Shown: piece by piece, positions 44,941-50,702 of the stretch
Position numbering within the stretch: the stretch's first letter is position 1
Layout: each line of letters starts with the position of its first letter
Assembly: GCA_021713295.1 (NCBI GenBank)
Contig: JAKJJU010000020.1
Span: 1-50,702, forward strand
Origin: Thiotrichales bacterium 19S3-11
GTDB taxonomy: Bacteria; Pseudomonadota; Gammaproteobacteria; Francisellales; Francisellaceae
DNA: 50,702 bases
Direction: 5' to 3'
The notes under the pieces: model-generated
The model's database searches: none
The model's input: the letters and a program-made list of their open reading frames with translations, nothing else
Told to the model about the DNA's origin: nothing
Translations under genes and position numbers: made by a program

Positions 44941-45903
44941 TTACTCTGAAAATGTATAATGGCTTAGAATCTTATGGGTTAGCACATCGCCATAATTAAC
45001 TGGCTCAAACTGAGCTGGATGCTTAGAACTAATACAACTATCTAGTGGTTTAACTGATGTATCCAAATTGCAATTATAAAAAAATGGCACCGAATATCTT
45101 GGCTTGTTATTACTCTTATTAATCACTCGATGAGGTGTTGATTTTAAAATACCATTACTCCAACGCTCGATCATATCACCTGTATTTAAAATAAATGTAT
45201 ATTGATCGGTTATCACATTAATCCATGTATCATTTTTATCTTTAACTTGTAAGCCACCTGTCGTATCCTGCAATAATAAAGTAAAGCAACCATAATCACT
45301 ATGTGGCGCTGAGCCATAAACATCATTGGGTGTATCAACGGGTCTTGGCGGATAAAAAAGCATACGAAAGAAAATATTTGGCTGTGTAAAATATGGCTTA
45401 AAATAATCAATTGGTAAGTTAAGTGCCAATGCTAAAATTTTCACAAGATGCTGACTTAGTGCAAGTAACTCAGCATAATAGTTTTGCGCAACTTGTTTAA
45501 ACTCAGGTAACTCCTCTGGCCAAATTTGCCTACCACCAAGTGGTGTCTGATCTAATTCATGCTGTTCTTTTTCTGTCATTGCTTCATTAAGAATCATAAA
45601 TGATTCACTCTGATTTGGTTTGGTCACATTAGCTAGAGTTGATGTTTTTAACGTTGAAATATTTAGTGGTAAGTAACCTCTTAAATATTGCGCATATTTA
45701 TATTTCATCTTGACTGAGCGTGGTAATTGATGAAAGGCTGCCATCTGCTGGAATAATTGATCTATAAGTTTATGACTAACGCCATGATTGATAATGCTTG
45801 CAAAGCCTAAAGTTGAATAAGCATCATAAAATGACCGCGCTAATAACTGATAATTTGGTTTGTGAGAATCTAAACAACTAAAATCTAAAACTGGAATACT
45901 CAC
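44941..45903 (-). CDS. 2-oxoglutarate/Fe(II) oxygenase, isopenicillin-N-synthase-like
   Basis: This 320-residue jelly-roll enzyme has the N-terminal DIOX_N block (SIPVLDFSCL and GFASIINHGVS) and a C-terminal 2OG-FeII domain. Iron ligands are in H-S-D-Y-G-C-F-T (His and Asp) and in T-P-H-R-V (His); the R-Y-S motif soon after binds 2-oxoglutarate or the IPNS substrate. Such proteins hydroxylate or desaturate small molecules, but the substrate is unknown. It stands alone on the minus strand, convergent with the DUF2188 gene. It has nothing specifically linking it to beta-lactam synthesis. Confidence 0.85.
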   Translation of the reverse strand: MSIPVLDFSCLDSHKPNYQLLARSFYDAYSTLGFASIINHGVSHKLIDQLFQQMAAFHQLPRSVKMKYKYAQYLRGYLPLNISTLKTSTLANVTKPNQSESFMILNEAMTEKEQHELDQTPLGGRQIWPEELPEFKQVAQNYYAELLALSQHLVKILALALNLPIDYFKPYFTQPNIFFRMLFYPPRPVDTPNDVYGSAPHSDYGCFTLLLQDTTGGLQVKDKNDTWINVITDQYTFILNTGDMIERWSNGILKSTPHRVINKSNNKPRYSVPFFYNCNLDTSVKPLDSCISSKHPAQFEPVNYGDVLTHKILSHYTFSE

Positions 45904-46038
45904 TGGCTACTCCTAAATATACAGCTATTATAATAGCTAGTTAAATTATCTAACTTAAATTTGACAGTTTAGTTTAGCACATTATTGCTTGTTTTTAGTT
46001 GTCATATATCTACTAAAATATTAAGTTGATTTTTAGCT

Positions 46039-46067
46039 TTGATTATCTGAATATTACCTACTATATT
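46039..46067 (+). promoter_or_regulatory. Candidate promoter for the 100-aa unknown gene
   Basis: TTGATT (46039-46044) and TATATT (46062-46067) are 17 bases apart, 29 bases before the ATG at 46097. The spacing and location fit a short leader. Confidence 0.4.
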
Positions 46068-46096
46068 TAAAGTTACCAAATCAACTAGGGGTTGCC

Positions 46097-46399
46097 ATGA
46101 AATACTATAAATTAACACCAAAACAAGAAATATTAGATACTGCTGTGTGGAATGCCAATAGCGTACATTTTCAACATGCAATTGTACAAGCAACTGATGA
46201 AATGGAAGCTCGATGCATTGCTGAAATGAACTATGGCATTTCATATGAAAAGAATATTTCCAGTAAAGGTCTCTGGTTAAATAAGCAGTATGTTGATATT
46301 GATGAAATTGATGGCTACTCTTTTAATCAGCTACCTAAACCATTTGAAATATTATCTATTGAGGCTAACTATAATATTTTTAACGCAACCATGCATTAA
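46097..46399 (+). CDS. Small protein of unknown function
   Basis: This is a 100-residue soluble protein with a clear ribosome binding site (AGGGG, 5 bases before ATG). I recognise no family. Visible features are a short N-terminal part, an Ala/Glu-rich helix (EMEARCIAEMNYGIS) and a C-terminal region with V-D-I-D-E-I-D-G-Y. It lies upstream of a MarR gene on the same strand with about 145 bases between them, so they may be separate units. Confidence 0.55.
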   Translation: MKYYKLTPKQEILDTAVWNANSVHFQHAIVQATDEMEARCIAEMNYGISYEKNISSKGLWLNKQYVDIDEIDGYSFNQLPKPFEILSIEANYNIFNATMH

Positions 46400-46543
46400 C
46401 CATTGCGAAAAAAAGATACCAAAATCCAAGATAACTCTAAAATACAAAGCTCAATTATTCAATAATTCTTTTGTTTGAATACAATAAATTAAGTTAGAAT
46501 AGCTATCTTATTTACTATTATTTGCAACTAGAGGTTCCAAGCA

Positions 46544-47035
46544 TTGTTAAATGAAAATAATAATGATTTATGTGATCAAGTATTAATTCTATTACGCAAG
46601 ATTATTCGATCAGTTGATCAAAGATCTCGTGATTTAATTAAAAAATATGGCTTAACAGTGCCACAATTATTAATTTTAAAATTTATTTGTCAAAGTGAAG
46701 AAAAGCTAACTGCCAGTGATATTGCTAAATTAATTACCTTATCTCCAGCCACCATTACACCAATTATTGACCGATTAGAAAAAAGAAATCTATTAGAACG
46801 TATTCGCCTAGATAAAGATAAACGTAAGGTATTCATCATACCAACAAATAGTGGTCGCGACTTATTTAACCAATCACCAACACTGATGCATGAGCAGTTT
46901 ATTTCAAAATTTGATAATCTAAAAAAGTGGGAACAACTGATGATCTTATCTTCTCTAGAAAGAGTCGCTACTTTAATTGATTTAAATGAAGATGAACACT
47001 TCTCTCCATTGCTCTATTCTGATGAACTAAATTAA
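46544..47035 (+). CDS. MarR-family transcriptional regulator
   Basis: This is a 163-residue winged-helix dimer-forming regulator that starts with TTG. The N-terminal helices, the recognition region LTASDIAKLITLSPATITPIID and the wing LLERIRLDKDKRKVFIIPT are all plain. MarR proteins respond to small phenolic or other ligands and usually repress a neighbouring operon. It is convergent with an MFS transporter whose 3' end overlaps it by 4 bases, so it does not share that gene's promoter. No operator-like palindrome is evident in its upstream region. Confidence 0.88.
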   Translation: MLNENNNDLCDQVLILLRKIIRSVDQRSRDLIKKYGLTVPQLLILKFICQSEEKLTASDIAKLITLSPATITPIIDRLEKRNLLERIRLDKDKRKVFIIPTNSGRDLFNQSPTLMHEQFISKFDNLKKWEQLMILSSLERVATLIDLNEDEHFSPLLYSDELN

Positions 47036-48324
47036 GCTGCCTGAAGCATTCCTATATTTAAATTCTGTAAACGTCTAACTTCTAATTTTTTGTGTGGTAT
47101 TAAAATGGCAACTGCCAACCCTACAAAAGCAATCATAAAAAATAAAATATACAAACTAGATGCAGGACTAAAGAAACCTGTTAGCCCAGTGGCAATCATT
47201 GGCGAAAACCCAGCAATTGAAGTTCCTATTCCAAAACCAATTGAACAGCCAGATGCCCTGATATATCTTGGAAAAATTTCACTATATAGTGGGGTTGCTG
47301 CACCTTGTATTAAAGCAGTAATTACAGCAAGGCCAATACTGGCAAGTATAATTGAAACATAATTGACTGGTTGTAATAAAGAAATTAAAGGCGCTTCCGT
47401 CAATAAAGTGATTAAAAATGCAACAATCAGAAAACGCTTTCTACCGAATAAATCCGATATAATACCAAAAACTGGAACCAACAAGCATAATAATACAATA
47501 CTAATAACATTAACACCTAATGCTTGGCTTAAACTCAAATTTAGATAGTCGGTCATATAAGTAATCATATAAGTTAGTACCAAGTAGTACAAAAATGAAG
47601 TTACTGTCGATAATATGATAGTGTAAAATAAACATCTTGGATAAAGTTCAATTAATTTTGAAAGTGGCTTAGAAGGTTCTACTGTGGCTGAATTTGTTGG
47701 TCGTTCCACAGATTCACTATCATGATTCTTTCTTAATTTTAATTGCGTAAATAATAATAATAAACTTAATGCAAATGGCAAACGCCATGCAATATTATGC
47801 CAACTATCTGGCGTTAAGGTCATAACTAAATAACTAACACCTGCTGCGATTAAAAAACCAATAACTGATGATGAGTAGGCAATCCCAGCACTAAAACCTG
47901 TATATCTAGTTTTACTATCTTCTGATGTAATCGTTAATAAATTTCCAAACTGGCCACCTGCTGATATACCTTGTATTATTCTAATTAGAACTAATAAAAT
48001 AGGCGCTAAAATACCTATCGTATTATAACCTGGTAAAATAGCCATTAAGGTTGTAGGGATTGCCATTAATAGGATAGATAAATTCATAGCATAATAGCGC
48101 CCCTTTTTATCTCCTAGTGCACCAAAAACAATAGCACCTAAAGGCCTTGCAAGAAAGCCTATTCCAAAAGCTGCAAATGTTGCTAATAAGGCTATAAAAT
48201 GATTGTCTGACGGGAAGAACTCAACAGCAATTACTGCAGCAAAATATCCATAGAGAGAAAAGTCATACCATTCGATAATATTTCCTAAAGAGTTTCTTAG
48301 TGAACGAAATATATTATTTTTCAT
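47032..48324 (-). CDS. MFS transporter, metabolite:H+ symporter (MHS) family
   Basis: This 430-residue protein has twelve predicted membrane helices. The N-terminus N-I-I-E-W-Y-D-F-S-L-Y-G-Y and the loop FGALGDKKGRY are hallmarks of the MHS family, which includes ProP, KgtP and ShiA. R-P-L-G and the R-I-I-Q-G-I-S-A-G-G-Q-F-G segment agree. The substrate could be proline/betaine, alpha-ketoglutarate, shikimate or citrate; the sequence seen does not decide. The gene is preceded by an AT-rich gap of 182 bases with no supported gene. Confidence 0.87.
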   Translation of the reverse strand: MKNNIFRSLRNSLGNIIEWYDFSLYGYFAAVIAVEFFPSDNHFIALLATFAAFGIGFLARPLGAIVFGALGDKKGRYYAMNLSILLMAIPTTLMAILPGYNTIGILAPILLVLIRIIQGISAGGQFGNLLTITSEDSKTRYTGFSAGIAYSSSVIGFLIAAGVSYLVMTLTPDSWHNIAWRLPFALSLLLLFTQLKLRKNHDSESVERPTNSATVEPSKPLSKLIELYPRCLFYTIILSTVTSFLYYLVLTYMITYMTDYLNLSLSQALGVNVISIVLLCLLVPVFGIISDLFGRKRFLIVAFLITLLTEAPLISLLQPVNYVSIILASIGLAVITALIQGAATPLYSEIFPRYIRASGCSIGFGIGTSIAGFSPMIATGLTGFFSPASSLYILFFMIAFVGLAVAILIPHKKLEVRRLQNLNIGMLQAA

Positions 48325-48506
48325 TTTTCTGATATTTAATATCCTTTATTGATAATACAATGGCTATGCTACTAGAATTTAGATATATTATCAAGCATAT
48401 GTACAAGATTAAGCCAGTTGCAATCCATAAAATTTAATTTGTGTACGAATATTTTTTAATGCAAAACGCCATTAAAGGCAATGAAATTAAGTGCGCTAGA
48501 TCCCTA

Positions 48507-49604
48507 CTAATTATGAATCTTTTTATACTCTTTGACAGATATCAGTCTTTGTTGATTTTTATCCCAAAGAATATATTTTAAAGAATACAATATTTCATTT
48601 AAATGAATTCTCTTTACCTTTTGAAAATAACGAGCATGATCATTATGGCATTTAGCTAACTGATAATTAGGAATACTTGCAGATAAGTGATGTATATGGT
48701 GATAAGCAATATCAGCTGTAATCCAATTTAATATAGGCGGAAATATAAGAAAACTAGAACCTTCTAAGGCTCCTTTATAATAATCCCAATTCTCTTTATC
48801 GGATGCGTAGGCATGTTCAAAATTATGTTGTACTGTAAACAAAAGAATACCCATTCCACCACCGATTGAAGCACTAGCAATATATAGGACAAAAAAATGA
48901 TATGCTCCAAAATAAATAGAAACAATCACCCAAATTGAAATTAACAAAATATTATTCAGTGATTGATGCTTATACTCATTTAGATTTCTCCAAGAGCGTG
49001 ATGGAAACTCTTTAAGCAAAGCTTGTACCCTGAGAGTATTATTTTTCTTTACTTTATGTTTAATTACATACACTAACATTAAAATAGAATCTTTAATCCA
49101 GTTATAGCGAGGATTAAAAATAAGATAGATAAAACCTCCAATTGGAAACAGTATCGGACTACGTAAAAAAATATATTTGACGCGCTTAGAATAACTTAGT
49201 TCTGTAAACTCATTTGTTGTTATTATATTTAATGGTCCACGATAACTATCCCAGTCACCATTTGTTTTATGATGAAAGGCATGATTAGCTGACCAAACAT
49301 ATTGTGGCATACCGGTAATAACGCCAAAGATAAAGCCAAATATACTGTTAAGACGCTTTGATTTAAATAAGCTATTGTGACCACAATCATGCATCAATAC
49401 AAAACATCTAAGTAATAATGCAGAACTTAAAATGAGACAAATAAATAATACTAAAATAGAAACATTATAAAATGTGAAATAAATTACCCAGAGAAAAAAT
49501 AAAGGCAGAAGTGTATTAATCACTTGTCTGCTTGCAATAGAATTAGATTTTTCAGTATAAGGCCTTATCAGTGCTTTCCAGCAACTAGCATTGATTACTT
49601 TCAT
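48507..49604 (-). CDS. Membrane fatty-acid desaturase
   Basis: This is a 365-residue integral di-iron desaturase. The three His boxes are present in order: H-D-C-G-H (near residue 74), H-A-F-H-H (near 112) and H-H-I-H-H (near 312). Four membrane helices are visible in two pairs. The layout fits the acyl-lipid delta-12/omega-6 or general bacterial desaturases rather than the alkane hydroxylase type. It would put double bonds into membrane lipids and adjust fluidity at low temperature. It is a monocistronic gene on the minus strand with GGATATCAA before the ATG. The desaturation position cannot be given. Confidence 0.87.
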   Translation of the reverse strand: MKVINASCWKALIRPYTEKSNSIASRQVINTLLPLFFLWVIYFTFYNVSILVLFICLILSSALLLRCFVLMHDCGHNSLFKSKRLNSIFGFIFGVITGMPQYVWSANHAFHHKTNGDWDSYRGPLNIITTNEFTELSYSKRVKYIFLRSPILFPIGGFIYLIFNPRYNWIKDSILMLVYVIKHKVKKNNTLRVQALLKEFPSRSWRNLNEYKHQSLNNILLISIWVIVSIYFGAYHFFVLYIASASIGGGMGILLFTVQHNFEHAYASDKENWDYYKGALEGSSFLIFPPILNWITADIAYHHIHHLSASIPNYQLAKCHNDHARYFQKVKRIHLNEILYSLKYILWDKNQQRLISVKEYKKIHN

Positions 49605-50180
49605 TTGATATCCAAAAGAAATATAGATTGATTAATATATTTTGGTTTAGGCTTACTTAAAATAAAAATTTACAATCTACTTTTGCTAAATTAGCAATAA
49701 ATTATCGAGATCAAATCTAAAGTTATTCATTCGTTAGCTCCTTAAGTTTCCATTAATAAATGCCTAATCATCTCTTACTTTTGGCATTCTAGAATTTAGA
49801 GTTAACCATTGAAGCAAACTAGGAAAATTCCATCATAAGGTATTTCATTGATAAATGATAGCAATTTTGCACCAATCTATTAATGGGCTCTGTAGATGAA
49901 AAAGGTCTTTGATGAAACTTTAAGAAAATGATGATACACTATCTCCGCTTTATTAGTTTCTCAAAATATGTAGATCACTCTCTATTTATCTTAGATCCCA
50001 GTTCAGCATTATTTGTAAGTTAAATAAAGGCTTTTAAAGCTAGATGAGCATACTGGTATCTTAAAAATAAGTAATCACTAGGATATCCAAATGTTAACTT
50101 TAACGCCTTAGCAGCTAATGAATTTTACTAAGTAATGTTCATCCCCTAAAGCAATAATAAAACTAGGAGTTTTCATAAAT
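49605..50180 (-). other. 576-bp gene-poor gap, possibly decayed sequence
   Basis: No convincing open reading frame is found on either strand. On the minus strand a short stretch (about 49770-49830) reads NFPSLLQWLTLNSRMPKVRDD before a stop, interrupted upstream by stops. It may be a remnant of an older gene, but I cannot name it. A GGGCTCTGTAG sequence at about 49882-49892 loosely resembles the end of some IS elements. I see no clear terminal repeats. The unknown 121-aa gene follows. Confidence 0.4.
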
Positions 50181-50546
50181 ATGAGTAAAAAAAACTTTGA
50201 AGAAATTCTACGCAATACTTTCTTTAAAAATAAGCCTATGTCAAAAGAATTATATGAATTTGAGTTAAAAGAGCATATTGAAGATACAATCGAAGAGATG
50301 AATGATGATAAAGATGATTTTGTCTATGCAATAACGGCAAATAATAGTGATGTTGCTATGTTTTTAGTTGATCATAAAGGTGGTATTTATGTTAATGAAA
50401 AAGCCATAGTTAGATTAAAAAAATTATGGCAAAAGAAATATAAACCAAACATTAATAAATTGATGTCTTTCTATTGCTCTGAACTAGTCAACGGCACATT
50501 TCCCATTCATGGCGTCAAACTGAATCACACAGGGTCACCTCACTAA
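50181..50546 (+). CDS. Protein of unknown function next to an IS element
   Basis: This is a 121-residue, charged, soluble protein with AGGAG 11 bases before its ATG. I recognise no family. The middle is acidic (EEMNDDKDDF), followed by V-A-M-F-L-V-D-H-K-G-G-I-Y-V-N-E-K, which may be a small alpha/beta fold, and a basic helix (RLKKLWQKKYKPN). Its stop overlaps the transposase stop on the other strand by two bases. The element's end should lie somewhere in this 3' part, so the last residues could be IS-derived. Confidence 0.5.
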   Translation: MSKKNFEEILRNTFFKNKPMSKELYEFELKEHIEDTIEEMNDDKDDFVYAITANNSDVAMFLVDHKGGIYVNEKAIVRLKKLWQKKYKPNINKLMSFYCSELVNGTFPIHGVKLNHTGSPH

Positions 50547-50702
50547 AATTTAGCAGCTAAAATTTTATCCATAAATTCAGAATCCCAGCCTGCCAGCTTT
50601 CTTATGCGCTTTAGACTCATTCTAGGATTGGCCCTCTTAACTGATTGAAATAAATTCAATACAGTTTTCTTTATAATCCCCATATTCCTTGGAGCATTTT
50701 CT
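50543..50702 (-). CDS. ISAs1-like (DDE) transposase, C-terminal fragment (runs off the window)
   Basis: On the minus strand the frame is open from the window edge to a TAG at 50545-50543 and reads ENAPRNMGIIKKTVLNLF, then KRANPRMSLKRIRKLAGWDSEFMDKIL. This ending fits ISAs1/IS4-related transposases, where E-N-A-x-R-N-[ML] opens the last helix and a basic segment R-x-K-x-A-x-W-D follows near the stop. The catalytic DDE part lies outside the window. An internal Met (position 50683) could be taken for a start, but the upstream frame is open and matches the family. Confidence 0.7.
   Translation of the reverse strand, partial: ENAPRNMGIIKKTVLNLFQSVKRANPRMSLKRIRKLAGWDSEFMDKILAAKF

Noticed and set aside
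44941-45903. Isopenicillin N synthase as a beta-lactam pathway gene
   Set aside because: The family is broad and no other beta-lactam biosynthesis gene is nearby.
48420-48506. Possible rho-independent terminator after the desaturase (GCC/GGC with T-rich tail)
   Set aside because: Only a 3-bp stem, too weak to call in an AT-rich genome.
49882-49892. GGGCTCTGTAG as a possible IS6-type terminal repeat
   Set aside because: No matching opposite repeat or transposase fragment was found in the surrounding gap.

Overview
The window is AT-rich (roughly one third G+C by eye) and densely coded, with no tRNA or rRNA. It looks like a chromosomal segment of a gammaproteobacterium. The support is a 4.5S-type SRP RNA just upstream of dnaX, a divergent pilT/yggS pair, a complete Gram-negative type VI secretion system (T6SS) and outer-membrane-type lipoproteins. 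An AT-rich lineage such as the Francisella/Fastidiosibacter/Piscirickettsia group or the Legionellales would fit, but that placement is an inference from composition and gene content. Both edges are insertion sequences: the start of an IS3-family OrfA at the left edge, and the C-terminus of an ISAs1-like transposase at the right edge.

Layout. 1-4.5 kb: IS3 fragment, a cupin-like protein, a small WGR-like protein, a CorA transporter, an MscS-type channel and an unknown lipoprotein. 4.5-8.2 kb: housekeeping genes dnaX, ffs (SRP RNA), pilT and yggS. 8.25-11.3 kb: a secreted protein built from eight TPxDV-type repeats, translationally coupled (ATGA) to a membrane diguanylate cyclase. 11.3-35.6 kb: a GST-like gene and then the T6SS. 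Its left arm (minus strand) reads tssB-tssC-hcp-tssE-tssF-tssG-tssJ-tssK-tssL-tssM-tssA. Its right arm (plus strand) reads DUF2169/pentapeptide fusion, second pentapeptide protein, DUF3540, PAAR-like DUF4150, vgrG, clpV. The arms diverge from a 246-bp promoter region. All 13 core Tss components are present. There is no recognisable toxin, immunity gene or Ppk/Fha/Ppp regulatory module, so the pentapeptide/DUF module and the VgrG tail are the best places to look for cargo.

35.8-44.9 kb: a small membrane protein, an aldo/keto reductase, a DUF4396 membrane protein and a tight cluster mscS-zntB-rimK-aspA-like-rimB-like (ATP-grasp ligase, metallo-carboxypeptidase-like hydrolase, retropepsin-like protease, metal transporter, mechanosensitive channel). 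A large MscS channel and a DUF2188 protein follow. The CorA/MscS pairing therefore occurs twice, about 38 kb apart. 44.9-50.7 kb: a 2-oxoglutarate oxygenase-like enzyme, an unknown small protein, a MarR regulator, an MHS-type MFS transporter, a fatty-acid desaturase, a 576-bp gene-poor gap, an unknown 121-aa protein and the ISAs1-like transposase end.

The observations that most deserve follow-up are the TPxDV-repeat/diguanylate cyclase pair, the toxin-less T6SS spike module with pentapeptide proteins, the five 42-bp repeats at the end of tssM, the RimK/AspA/RimB/ZntB/MscS cluster, and two possible recoding sites in dnaX that would each make a short gamma-like product.
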